Shown here: piece after piece, positions 33,627 through 44,920 of the stretch
Layout: each line of letters opens with the position of its first letter
Numbering within the stretch: position 1 is the first letter of the stretch
Origin: Poa pratensis
Lineage: Eukaryota; Streptophyta; Magnoliopsida; Poales; Poaceae
Assembly: GCA_947311845.1 (NCBI GenBank)
Contig: CAMZMU010000055.1
Span: 17,422,877-17,486,876, forward strand
Length of the DNA stretch: 64,000 bases
Direction: 5' to 3'
Made by a program: the position numbers and the translations under genes
Notes under the pieces: generated by a model
The model's database searches: none
The model's input: only the letters and a program-made list of their open reading frames with translations
What the model was told of the DNA's origin: nothing

Positions 33627-36600
33627 ATGTCTCGCCGCAAGTGCAACTGGGAAGGCTCGTGGGTCGACGAAGATTTCCTGGAATCCCTATCTGCACGGGG
33701 CCTTCTTCCGCCAAAAGATCAATGCGAATGGCGGGCGGCCGGTGAGGAGGTAATCCCCAATCCTCAACCAGGAGAGATAGTGATTTTTGCGGAGCATGTT
33801 GAGCGCGGGTTCAAGCCCCCAGGCTCTCTCTTCTTCCGCTCCTTGATGCAGCGGTTAGGTCTCGCTTCCATGATATTGGCCCTAATTCGATGTTGCAAGT
33901 GAGCAACTTCCACGTCCTCTGCGAAGATTATCTGGGTATCCCGCCTTCAATAGATTTCTGGCTTGCTCTTTTCAATTGCAATAGTCAAAGGGAAACCACA
34001 GATGGTCCTTTTCTCCAATGCGGCGCCATTTCCTTCCAACGCCGTCGGGGTAGTATCTTCCCAAAACTAACTCTTGCCAAGAAAATCAAGGAGTGGCAAA
34101 GGACATTCTTCTATTGTAAAAACACTTCTCCTGAGGGTGAAATTCCTCTCCTCTTTGGTCTCCTCTTCCCTTCGAGGCTACCGATGCTCTGTCTTCCAAA
34201 CCTGATCCTTCTTCGTTACCCTTTGTCGAATCCCTTTAGACAAGGTGAGAGCGCTGACACTCCATGGTCTCACTGGATTAGATCTCATATCTTGCTGGAC
34301 TAAGTGGCGAGTTCAGCCTGTGAGTCGCCGCTCGCGGCTTATGGTGGATTTCACTTGTCATGCAAACGACGTCGATCGTACTTGCCCTGAAGATTGGGAC
34401 AAAGGGGAGTGGATAAATTTCATTCGCCGAGTGACGGACGAGGATATTGACTCGTATGACAACGTCGGACTTGCTCCCTTCTGGGCTGAGCACAAGCCTT
34501 TTGTGGTAATGTTACTTGTCACCTGTTTCCTCGAAAATTCCTTCTCCAAAATTAATTATTTCTGACCTGAGCTCCTTTTCAGATCGATCCCTATTTCTGG
34601 GTTCTTCCTCAGAGGACGTCGACTTGAACAAGGATCCGCGGCTGAGTCGTCAAAACAAGCCGCAGCCTTTGGCGAAGATACAGTTATGCACGAGGTAGTG
34701 CTTCTGAAGAGGAACAACAAATGGCCGACGCTCTTTGTCCTCGACTCCAAATACACCTTTCCTGGAACTTCCTGAGGTGCCTCGCAGGTCCTCGAAACGT
34801 ATTTTATGCCAGAGCTCAGAAGACCCGCGCAGCCTGAGAAACGTCGCAAAGCCTTGGCGTTACTAGCAGAAACAAGAGCTGCCAAATCTTTAAAACTCGC
34901 TGATCCCAACAAGGCTACTTTTCTTCCGAGGCTGTTGCAAAGGATTGCTTTCAATAAGCTCGGGTAATTGTTTGCGACTCTTCTCCTTTTCTTTTTGTGT
35001 TTACGTTTTCTGGCAAGGAATTGCTGATCACTACTTCTTTTCATACTCTGTAGGTTCAGATTTGCAAGGTTTATCTTCTCCTTCCTCTGGTTGCCTGATG
35101 AAGAGTATCCGTGTCGCCTCTGGGTATGGTTCGCCTTCTTTTCAATGTTGCGGCTCTGCTAGGTCAGCTTATTAACCCATCAATGTTTTGCAGGGCCATG
35201 TCTGAAGAGGCTACCAAGTCTAATTCCCATCCCACTTCTTCTCAGCAAGCTATGAGCGAGGATGATGCTGCTGATGAAAACGTGGGAAACAGTAATGGTG
35301 CGACTCAACCAAGGCCCTCCCTGGAGGAAGGTATTGCAGACGCGGCTCCTGCCGCGACTCCAGCCGCAGCTCCATCCACAACTCCTGCTGCTGGTAGGAT
35401 ATCTACTGAAAATAGAATTCCAGCTCCAGGAAATAGTTCTAAGTCAATCGCAGATGCCATAATTTCTGCTGGAGACAAGCATGCTGCTCTGCTGCGCGGC
35501 TTAGTTGAGCAATTTTCTTCAAGTCGCCAGGTACATATACCGTAGCCCCCAAGGATCAAAACCTTGTGTCATCGCACGGGGTGTTGATTCTTTTCCTGGC
35601 TTCAAATCTCGAGCCCCCAAATTCCTGGATAATTTACCTATGCGTTTTGCTCTGTTTGTTTTCAGCGTGAACTGTCCTTGCTTGATGCTTCTGGCTCAAT
35701 AAAGGGTAAAGGCATTTCCATAGACCATCCTGAAATGATGCAGTCTCGCCTGGAGCAGCATAATGAGGTCATTAGGGACCAAGATCAGGAAATAAAATCT
35801 CTCAAAGGTCAACTCGACTCCTGCGAAGAGCAATTTAAAGAACTTGAAGCTGATATGCAGCAGCGACTCATGGAGAAAGACGAGGTCATTAGATCTTTGC
35901 GAGAAGGACTGGCTCTTAAATCTGAATTGATTGATCGCCTGAAGGGGACCACGCAAAGGAACTCGCCGCGCGAGATGAAAAATATAACTCGCTGCTCAAA
36001 GCCTTTGAGGGTTTTGGCTCCATGGTCAAATCAGCCGTCCTGCAGCTTGCTGGTTGGTCTTGTATTCCTTTAATCATACATATTTTGGGTAACCAATCGT
36101 TAGTCTCTGACTTGTTTCTTGCCTTTTCTTTCTTTGACATAGGACCTGAGGCCCCAGTGTCCCGCTCCAATTTGAAGGATCAACTGGTATATCTGTCTGA
36201 CCTCAGCCAGCGCTTCTTAAAGGTTACCAAGGAAGTTATGACGGTAATCACTCCTGCGACTGATGGCCCAACATCTTGCGAGTATTGGATAAATAAACTG
36301 CTCAAGGCTCCACATTATGTCTCTGATTGGAAACGATCCTCTGCTCGCGCCGGAGCCGCGCATGTCTTGACATTGCTTCGAGCATATTATCCAGAGATAG
36401 ATGTTGGCAAGGTTGCTCGCCACGGCCTGGCGATGAGCGCAGATGATACTGAACTGCCAATAAGCGAGTACTTCGATATCTGGAAAGGGATGCGCGGGTA
36501 TGCCACAAAATTTGTTGATAACTTAGACTTGGGCACTTATCTTGATAAATTCAATCTTGATGGGAGCAAGGTGTCAAGGAAAAGTCCTCAGGAGCTGAGT

Positions 36601-36747
36601 CATCTCGGGCTGCCACTCCAGCAACAGTATCTGGTGGCCCTTCTGCTCGTCTGGCGGGCCCTGATTATTAGGACACCTGCGACTGCAACTGCGAGACAAG
36701 CCGCGCCAATTCCCACTCCTGTTGCTCGGAAGAGGAAAAATAAATAA
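33627..36747 (+). CDS. Antisense multi-exon gene of retrotransposon B ('putative gypsy type transposon' family)
   Basis: This gene runs opposite to gag-pro. Exon 1 (33627-34505) has a conserved N-terminal domain: PGEIVIFAEHVERGFKPPGS, then FHVLCEDYLGIPPSIDF and FFYCKN. It resembles the family known as 'putative gypsy type transposon' (Transposase_28). A one-base slip near 33868 and another near 34150-34245 change frame. Introns are suggested by GTAAT at 34506 with TTTTCAG at 34576-34582, and by GTACAT at 35531 with CAG near 35665. A coiled-coil exon (35665-35995, heptad-rich with QEIKSLKGQL) follows. The last exon (about 36143-36747) ends in RKRKNK. Molecular function is unknown. Element C has a homologue in the same place and orientation. 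Exon limits are approximate. Confidence 0.65.
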
Positions 36748-37515
36748 TGTGGGACATGCCCGTTAGTCTGTAAGATATTCATGTATTATAAACAGTATTT
36801 TTGTGACCTATAAGCAGGTTCTTTTCTTGATAATTCCATTAAGTAGACGCTCGCGCGGCTCAGTATTTCCTAGGAACATGTGTGTTCAGGGTCGAGAGCG
36901 GCCATGATAGGCAATCAAGCTCGATTGACGCCACACCCCAGTACTTTGGTCGCATAATGCAAGACGCTTCTAGCTTAAGGATTGCCACTAGTTTGGCAAA
37001 ATTTGAGGTGCGATTGGTACTCGCGATGCTCGTAAGGAGCCCTCAAGGGTCAGTGATATATGAAATTCAAAAGACTCAGCGACTCAATGATAGTTGAGGC
37101 GAAACGACAAACCCTTGAATGTCAAGGGTGCCGGCTTTATTTCATAATCACTCGATGTTTTACAGGGTGTTACATGATGATGCAGGCCCTTTAATGCGGG
37201 TTTTCTATTCCCCGCAGGCCATGCATACTTGATACTCATCGCACTTAGTTGCGAATTAATACTCCTAACGGAGTGGGTTGAACACCTGATTGGTTCAATT
37301 TGAGTCGCTAAAAGCGACTCGGGTCGAGCATGATAGCTCCGATGTATGTCTCATGTTGAAGTAGAAAGCACTGTTGGGCGATCAGCCGCACTGAGCTGCG
37401 ACTTATGTTGAGTTGAGTTTGCTTTGTAAGGTCTCACGATAACTGAGCCCCTTTGGCTGGGTTGTTGATCGAGGCTGGTCTATGCACATGCGCCATTTCT
37501 TGTCTTCTTTTTGTA
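36748..37515. other. Non-coding junction between the antisense gene and protease of B
   Basis: About 770 bp with no reverse transcriptase motif on either strand. It is unusually rich in GCGACT/AGTCGC. This is where RT, RNase H and integrase would be expected in an autonomous relative. Confidence 0.6.
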
Positions 37516-38135
37516 TCAAGGCGACCTCTGGGCATTATCTTGCTGATGCGCGACTTCTCGGTGGGTATTTACCATCCGGTGGCTGCATCCTGTTGGCCGC
37601 TTCCGCGGTACCTCCAACGCGACTCGTTTTGAGCTGCGATCTCCGATCTGCGACTGATACCCATGTGAAGAGTTGGCGATACAAGCTTCTTCTGCGAGTA
37701 CTGAGCCTGCGTTCTCGCATTCTAACGCTCTCTGTCTGTCTCCATATATTGTAATAACACCGTTTGGTCCTGGTATCTTTAACTGTAGGTAGACGTAGCA
37801 GGGGCGAGCGGTAAATTTGACATAGGCTTCTCTTCCAAAGATCGCATGATATGAGCTTTTGACTGCTACAACCTCAAAGTCTAGGAGCTCTGTGCGGAAG
37901 TTCCGCTCTGTTCCAAAGCTAACTTCAAGTGTTATCTTTCCGATTGGTCGCGTAACAGCTCCTGGGATTATGCCTTGAATTTCTTTCCTGGATGGTCGCA
38001 GCCTTGTCTCGGGTATATTCATTCTTCGGAGCGTGTCTTGATATAGGATGTTTACTCTTCCTCCTCCGTCCATTAACCTTACTTAACTTGTATCCCGCGA
38101 CTTCTGGCGTGACCACCAGAGCTGGCTGTCCTGGA
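37516..38135 (-). pseudogene. Retrotransposon B protease region
   Basis: On the minus strand, VNILYQDTLRRM is followed by EVSFGTERNFRTELLDFEVV and SSYHAIFGREAYVKF, then ARPCYVYLQLKIPG. This is the C-terminal two thirds of the retropepsin-like protease of Tat-type elements, directly comparable with the region 63790-64000 of element C. The catalytic D-T/S-G region lies across a frame change near 38070. It then runs into sequence without an RT domain. Confidence 0.75.
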
Positions 38136-40075
38136 TCTCTTACTTCTGGGGGGTGATCGCCGCGACTCCAAATAACCGATTGCTCTGTCCAGCGACGACC
38201 TTTCGGCGTTGAAATCTGACCGTCTTCCGGCTTCCGTCCGTTGTTTGTACTTCCACTGTATGAAACTGTCCTATGTTTCTTCTAGGTAAAACGTCAGGCC
38301 CTTGACGAGAGCTAGATTGGTTCTTGTGCTGCATCGATCCGCTGCGAGCCGTGTCTGGCGTGTCGCCTTCTTTCCACCTCCGGTAATAGTGACATTGCGC
38401 CTTTGTGTGACCCGCTGGCCTGCCATCTCTCTGCGATGTAAGTCGCAAGGCACGTCGAAGATCCCCTTGCAGTTATTAGGGAAGGCCTTATCACTCTCTT
38501 GCTCCTGTATCTGGTGTGTGCGACGTTCAATCTCCGCGCTTGTAATTTCCCTGTTGGGTTCTGTGATAAGCCGCCTGCCCCTTTATCTGTCTTTGCGTAC
38601 TTGTAGCTACTGCCAAAAGCTGGTCGAAACTATCAATCTTGTGCTCAGCGCGACTTAATTTGTGCACCAACGGCTCAAATCTACAGTTCTTTCTCATAGC
38701 TTGTATTGCAGCTTGTACTGTTAAGTTTTTGGCGGAGCCAAGGATCTCCGCGATTCTCTTGATCCAGTCGCCGCTTGATTCGTCCTCTTTTTGAATGCAT
38801 TGTCTAAGGTTTTTCATATCTTCTGTTTGGAATCTGCGATGAACTTGTCCTTCAAGTCTTCCCATGTGCTTATTGATTTTGATGGCAGCCTTAACAGCCA
38901 ATCCCTAGCTTCTCCCTGTATTGCCAAGTGGAAGTATTTCGCACGTACTTCTTGAGTCACGTCAGCCCCTGTTATGCTTGCCTCGTAATCCTCTATCCAT
39001 AAGGCAGGGTCTTGGTCACTGCGATAGGTGGTGACTCGCTGCGACTCGTCGAAGTTCGGGGGGAAACGAGTGAGCCGTATTTCCTCTCCAAAACATGCTG
39101 GTCCTTTCAATAATGAATAGGAGTTTACTGGCGCTGAATCTTCATCTGAATCAGTTTCAATCTGGGATGGCTGAGTCGCTCCGGACGTCGCGACTCGCCT
39201 TCTATCTTCTTTTCTTTTTCCAATGATACCTGCAAACCTGCTAACTGGTTGACCACTTCTTCGACGCTGTACTTTCTCCTCCCCATGATACCTTGTTTTG
39301 CGGCTCATTGGGTGACTCCATACATATTTGCTTGTTGTAAAGCAGCAGTTTGCAGTAGGTCGATCGCATAGCGAGCTTCCTTATCAGCTCGCGTGTCTCC
39401 AACCGGTGCTATCTTTGACAATATCCCTATCGCGGCGTGCACGTTGCTCTCTGGGTCGCCGTGGAACTGTGATTTCATCTCTCCTCTCCATCTTGATCTG
39501 ATGTTTTTGCTGCCAACGACGGAGTCGCCACTCTTCTTCTGGAGTTTCTTGCGCTCAGATGTCGCTTGGTTCGCACCGCCTGGTGCTTCGGCTGGCAGCG
39601 ACGGAGTCGTCGGCCTTCTTCTTGGAGTTTTTCGCGCTCAGCCGCGAGTCTTTGTGCCTCTTCACAGAGCTCCGTCCTGATAGCTTCAATCTCTTCAATC
39701 TTGAGGTCTCCTTCCTGATTTGGTAGAGATCCCCAAACAGGTCTTGATGGGACGGGGATGGGCAATCTTGCCGTAGCTTGTTGTAGCTCCTCCAACACGC
39801 GGACCCTGACCGGCCGCAGCTCCTTCACCGATTCGCTTCCTTGAGTCGCGTCCATAGATCTGCGACTGACGGATCCGACGAAAACTTTTACTGATCCGAT
39901 GGGAACGATGTATCCGAACTCGATGCGATCTGCCTCGGGTCCCCACTCTGAGTCGTCGATGAAGGGGACCCCATTGATGTCTTCAACTTGGCCGATGGCG
40001 ATGTCCTTGAAGCCTGATTTCGATCCTGCGCGGAACGTGACGCTTTTGACCGCAGGCCCCACGGTGGGCGCCAAC
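38136..40075 (-). pseudogene. Retrotransposon B Gag, frameshifted
   Basis: Minus-strand pieces: an N-terminal frame (to 39475) that is Glu/Arg-rich and coiled-coil-like; a central retrotransposon-gag block (39308-38814) with PPNFDESQRVTTY, WIEDYEASI, and AIQGEARDWLLRLP; a continuation (38901-38527) with LRQCIQKEDESSGDWIKRI; and a zinc-knuckle-like Cys/His segment near 38400-38450. Frames change at about 39475, 38814 and 38530. The N-terminal frame is open from inside the LTR (40206) through the primer-binding site. Gag would form the virus-like particle; this one cannot be made as a single protein. Confidence 0.78.
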
Positions 40076-40588
40076 TGTCGTGGGTTTGTCACGTCAGGTG
40101 TCATAGATGACTTCGTAGGTGTGGGATTATGCGAGTCAAGCATCTCCGAGCTTGGGATCGCAGGAACAAAGATCAACACAGATTTACCCAGGTTCGGCCC
40201 CCTCAATGTGAGGTAAAAGACCTACTTCCTGCCTACCCTAGATTGGTATTGATATGATAATCGAGGTGTTACAATGGAGGCGATCCGATCTGGTACTCGC
40301 CGTATGAGCTAGGGTTTGGGCTTGATAGCTTGACCCGCTCTAAGTCCTGCGAGTCCTCTTTATATACACAGAGGCTCGCTAGGTTACAAAAGGAAACTTC
40401 CCCATAAGGAATACATCCACAGAGGCCTACTCGGAGACTACTTGGTCTTCACGTCCTCCGGGATATGTCTTCTAGATCTTTCCCCTTATGGCGGTTCATA
40501 TTGGGCTTGTTCCCAAGTGGGCCTTCGTCCGTGCAAGTCAATTAAGTCGCACTGGGCGTGGGTTAATCCAGAAAGTATTCCCCCGACA
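40076..40588 (-). repeat. 5' LTR of retrotransposon B (513 bp)
   Basis: Bounded by TGTCG and CGACA. It is preceded on the left by the primer-binding site complement and followed on the right by the target duplication GAAAC (40589-40593). Confidence 0.97.
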
Positions 40589-40593
40589 GAAAC

Positions 40594-41689
40594 CCATCTG
40601 GAGGAGGAAGTGGCCGATCTGGAGGAGGAAGTGGCCGATCTGGAGGTGGTGGAGGATCTGGAGGTGGTGTCTGATCTAGAGAAGGAGGAGGAGGTGGATG
40701 TCGATGAAGGAGAAGGAGGAGGAGGTGATTGCGTCGCCGCGCTGGTAGCATCTCAGCGCATCTGGCAGAGGCCTGCACCTCCTCTCCCGCCGGGTGAAAG
40801 GTATAAATCTTTTTGTGACCGGCTGTGATGTCGATGAACTAGGTTCTACGTATGAGCATTTCATCACATAAACAAATTCCTAGTGCAAATTCACACATAC
40901 ATGTTCTGATAATTACAAACACTTATTGTTAAAGCACCAACTGTACAAACTAGTTAAACACCCACATCCAAAGCCTATTGCAATTCACCTAGGGCATTCT
41001 TGCACCTAGGGCAGAGCATTTCCTGCCATGTTGGACGTAGCCTGTCCTTCAAGGTTATTTGCCATGCAGGAAGGAATGCGAACTGTCTGCCACCAAACAG
41101 AGCAGTTCCTGGATATTTGCCATCGATCTTAGTAGTTTCTCGAAAATGGCAACCGAACAAAGCAGTTGCTGGAAAATAGCCACTGATTTTTTAATATCCA
41201 GATGTATTTTGTACATTGCGCTAATAGTTTTTTCTTTCACACAGGAGTTTATTTCGGCAACACTGCATAAAAGTACCAATGTATCATTCCGAGAACCAGA
41301 AACCTTAAGGCAAGGAAATTTCGTGGATACTGGTCTTGGAGTGGGTACATCGACGACCAAGAGCTCATAGAAGGTGAGCTCCAAGTCAAAGATGGAACGC
41401 TGGCTTAATTAAGCCAGCCTTCCATCTTGTTAGGTTAGTTTCTTATAGGTTTAGAGTTCATGATTGTAGTCAAAGTGTAATAGGTGATATTACATTATGC
41501 CAATGTGTGATAGATATGATTGTAGTCAAATTGTAAAAACGGTGATATTATTGTATACCAATGTAATGATGGCATTTGTTCTATGTTATGAATTGAATAA
41601 CGTTTTAGTGCATTGTGCAATCAGCCTTTCATGTATTATGGCATATAACCGAAATATGAGAAAAGCTCAGTGCAAACGGTAGATGGAAA
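40594..41689. other. Right part of the CACTA element: acidic or Gly-rich relic and non-coding DNA
   Basis: Starting at the B insertion site, a GGAGGA-rich tract (40600-40725) reads as Glu/Asp-rich in one frame and Gly/Arg-rich in another. One frame is open to a stop at 40826-40828, with AALVASQRIWQRPAPP near its end. It could be the 3' part of the second CACTA gene, but the frame does not match across the insertion. The rest (40830-41689) shows nothing recognisable apart from imperfect repeats of AGCAGTT-CTGG-A near 41100-41180. Confidence 0.45.
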
Positions 41690-41890
41690 ACTCTGTATCT
41701 GATGTAGGAAAACTAAAGCAACGGAGGTCTGCGCACAACCGTTGCCAAATGGAGACCTCATCGGAAACGGTTTTTGGCCTCCGTTACCGATGAAGGCCTT
41801 CACATCAGTGACAGAGGCGGGGACACGGACCCTTTCTCCGTTGCCGAAGGTTTTTTTGGCCCATTTCCGATGTGTCGTTCTGTACTAGTG
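41690..41890. repeat. CACTA subterminal repeats and right terminal inverted repeat
   Basis: Motifs CAACGG, CCGTTGCC, GGAAACGG and CCGTTACCGATG recur in the last 200 bp, mirroring 31400-31620 at the left end. The final 25 bp form the inverted terminus. Confidence 0.85.
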
Positions 41891-42081
41891 AACTCGGGAA
41901 TACATCCTTGTCTCCGCGTGCTTCCCGTTTGGTTACTCCTTACGCGTTATCTCTTACTTGTATCTTGCTTAGTCTTGTGTTAACTTGTCATATAGGTAAA
42001 TTCACCGTAGTTGCATATCTAGAAAAATTTACCTTTGTGTCAAGCCTAAACTCGAAAAAGAGCTAAAAATTGAGTAGCACC

Positions 42082-43587
42082 TGATGACCCACAAGTATAG
42101 GGGGTGTATCGTAGTATTTTCGATAAATAAGAGTGTCGAACCCAACGAGGAGCAGAAGGTGTTGACAAGTAGTTTTGATCAATGAATCACTGTAAATACT
42201 AGCAGACAAGTTTTTAGGGGTTTTTGGTATTGCAGATAAATAAAATGCGTGTAAATAAAAGACAGTAATAATAATTGCAGCGAGTGGCCCAATCCTTTTT
42301 AGAACAAAGGATAAGCCGGTTGGTTTACTTATGATGGCAAAATGTTCTTGAGGACACACGGGAATTTCGTCAAGTGCTTTCGCTTCCTACGGCTGATTAA
42401 TCTTTATTGTTTTGATAAGTTGTGTGGGTGAACCTATGCTAATGCACTGCCCTAACTTGGACTAATACATACTTGTGATTAAACCCCTTGCAAGCATCCG
42501 CGTTACAAGGAAGTAATTAAGATAAATCTAACCACAGCCTTAAACTCTGAGATCCTACACTCCCTCATTCACCGGTTTACTAACGGGGGTTTAGGTTTCT
42601 GTCACTCCGGCAACCCCACAATTAGTAGCCGAATACACAATGCATTCTTCTAGGCCCATAAAAGTGGAGTTCATGTAGTCGACGTTCACACGACACCACT
42701 AGAAGAATAACACCACAACTTAAATATCAAACGATTAAATATTACTCAACATAGTTCCACTACTAACAGCATGACTTCTCCCATGTCCTCAAGAACTAAA
42801 CGAACTACTCAGAAGACATCATATGGATCATGATCAGAGGTGATATAATGATTAATAACAATCTGGACATATACTTCAATTCACCGATAAAACTTAATAG
42901 CATCAACCACAAGTAGTAATCAACACCGGGAAAGTTTCCCCTATGAACTACACAAAGTATAACCCTAGATGTTACAACGGAACGGAGTGGAGCGGTGGAG
43001 ATGATGGTGACATCGATGGAGATGATGATGATGATCCCGATGAAGTCCGGCGTGATGACGATGACGATGGCGATGATTTCCCCCCTCCGGGAAGGAATTT
43101 CATCGGCAGATTCCTGCCTGCCGGAGAGCTTTTTCTCTCTCTGTGTTTTTCGCCTCGTGGAGGCGGCGGAATATTTCCTCGATGGCTCCCCGCGTCTTAT
43201 GGTTTCTGGGGGATGAAATATGCGAAGGGGGAGCGTCAGAGGTGGGCCAGGGTGGCCACACCATGCCACGACACGACAGAGGGGGGGCCCGCGCCGTGGG
43301 GTGGTGCGGGCCCCTCGTGGCCCATCTCAGCCTCCCCTTTTGGCTGGCTCCGGCATCTGACAAAATAGGAACATCTGTATATTTCCCGTGAATTGTTGAT
43401 CTTCAGAAATAGGGTGTCTTGACGATGCTTTTTCCAGCTGAATTCTGACTCCGGCAGTTAATTCTCCAATAATCATCAAACATGCAAAACAAGATAAAAT
43501 AACATAAGTATATCATCCAAATATGAAATATATCAATGAATAGCAGTAAATTATGATATAAAATAGTGATGCAAAATGGACGTATCA
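42082..43587 (-). repeat. 3' LTR of Athila-like element A (1506 bp)
   Basis: Runs from TGATGACCCACAAGTATAGG to TGGACGTATCA on the plus strand; the element reads right to left. It is followed by ACTCCCCCCAAGC, the minus-strand polypurine tract. Left flank GCACC (42077-42081) would be one target duplication; the other is outside the window. The short frames it contains (for example 42063-42359 minus) belong to the LTR-gag read-through frame. Confidence 0.92.
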
Positions 43588-44733
43588 ACTCCCCCCAAGC
43601 TTAGACCTCGCTTGTCCCCAAGCGAAAGCTGAACTCAGTAAACAAGACCACAGGTTTATGGAGTGAAGCGTCGATAATAAAGAATACGGACAAGAAGCAT
43701 CAACATGTATTAACACACAAATCATTTTAGACAGCAACTTCCCCTCATATAACTTATCTTGGAACGAGTAATGGAAATCACAATAAAGGTGCATAAAGAA
43801 AATCATAGTTTGGTGATGGCAAACTTCGTTCTTGGTCAGAGAAAAATTAACAGATTATACTTATCTTTCGAGTAGAATCCTTATATCGGAGCTATATTGC
43901 AGAACTTATATGCTCAATTATCACAATTTCTTTATAGTTATTGATGACTTTCAAAGTTATATTCCTTGAGATAAAAGACTTGTGCAAAACAAGGAAGGAT
44001 AACAAACATGATTGATAATATTAAACATATATGGTTGAATCAAAACAACTCAAATGCTTGCTTAAGAAAGAAGGGAATAGGTTTACTGACTCAACATAAA
44101 AGTAAAAGAAAGGCCCTTCGGAGAGGGAAGCAGGGATTAAATCATGTGCAAGAGCTTTTTAAGTTTTTGAAATCATATAGAGAATAAAAATATAAGTTTT
44201 GAGTGGTGTATGAGAATTGTCAACGAATCAGAAAATGGAAAGTACAATATGACCCCTGCCAACCAGACTTTTAAGAGCGGCTCCCATGAAAGAAGTTATT
44301 TCTACCAGCAAGGCAGATCATCCCTCTTTCTCTTTTGTTTACACATGCAGATATTTCACTGTTTGTCATTGCTTGACTGATAAATCAGGGTAAAAATGTG
44401 AAGAGAATTAAGCGGTTAAAGTTGTAATTAATTGGGACTGGGCACCCCATTTGCCAGCTCTTTTTGCAAAATTAATGGATAAGCGGGTGTATATGCCGCT
44501 AGTCCGGTGGTAAAGTCTGTTTGACAGTTGACTTAAAGACATCCACCCCGTCCTCATGAGCTAGTAAACAGTGACACAAATAAGGAGTAGTAAGTTTTGA
44601 ATAGTTTAAAGGTAGCACATGAAGTATTTACTTGGAGTGGCAAGAAAATACCACATATAGGTAGTTATGGTGGACACAAATGTCATGGGCTTTGGCTCAA
44701 AGTTTGGATGCACGAGAAGCATTCCCTCTCAGT
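43588..44733. other. 3' untranslated region of element A
   Basis: AT-rich, gene-free. It starts with the polypurine tract and the CAAGCTTAGACCTCGCTTGTCCCCAAGCG context familiar from Triticeae Athila-like elements; the quoted region spans 43597-43625. It is interrupted at 44733 by the gene-carrying insertion and resumes at 46454. Confidence 0.7.
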
Positions 44734-44859
44734 CAGGTTTCAAGTGGTGCGGGCCGACCCACTACGCAGCTACGCCGCCCCGCAAATTAGGCCCGCTAAG
44801 CGCCGCTGGGCCGCCCGCGAACTCCCGAGCGGTCCGAAGCGGCACGCCGCAAAAGACCA

Positions 44860-44920
44860 CGAGCGAGCCGCAGAATTGCATATCCCGCAAAAGACCATGA
44901 GCGAGCCGCAGAAGCAGGCT
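44860..44920. repeat. Short tandem direct repeat in the gene-carrying insertion
   Basis: CGCAAAAGACCA-GAGCGAGC occurs at about 44849 and 44887, spaced 38 bp apart, at the 3' edge of the captured gene. It may be a filler-DNA product of gene capture. Confidence 0.7.

Larger units (their letters stand above)
32805..40588 (-). mobile_element. Retrotransposon B: Tat-like Ty3/gypsy, no reverse transcriptase or integrase seen, antisense gene
   Basis: A complete unit with 517/513-bp LTRs, GAAAC target duplications (32800-32804 and 40589-40593), polypurine tract (33322-33334) and a primer-binding site TGGCGCCCACCGTGGGGCC on the minus strand (40073-40055). Minus-strand coding covers gag and protease only (37516-40075). 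No reverse transcriptase, RNase H or integrase was found. The space toward the 3' LTR is occupied by a plus-strand spliced gene (33627-36747). It is therefore non-autonomous and probably mobilised in trans. Confidence 0.95.
31380..41890. mobile_element. Non-autonomous CACTA element carrying a B3-domain gene relic, interrupted by retrotransposon B
   Basis: Perfect 24-bp or longer inverted ends: CACTAGTACAGAACGACACA at 31380 and its complement ending TACTAGTG at 41890. The 3-bp target duplication AAC lies at 31377-31379 and 41891-41893. The solo LTR at about 26684 shows the uninterrupted GGAGGAACTCGGG site. Subterminal GGCAACGG/CCGTTGCC motifs repeat at both ends. Without retrotransposon B (32805-40588 plus one GAAAC copy) the element is about 2.7 kb. 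No transposase is present. Confidence 0.95.
30314..42081 (+). repeat. 3' LTR of element E, split by a CACTA element and cut by element A
   Basis: Starts TGAAAG at 30314 after the polypurine tract. LTR sequence runs to 31379, resumes at 41891 after the CACTA insertion, and stops at 42081 where element A begins. The right part aligns with the solo LTR (GGAGGAACTCGGGAATACATC at about 26684, then AAGCCTAAAC near the end). A TATA-like CCTATTTAAAG lies at about 30892. The last part of the LTR, expected to end CTTTCA, is displaced beyond element A. Confidence 0.85.
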
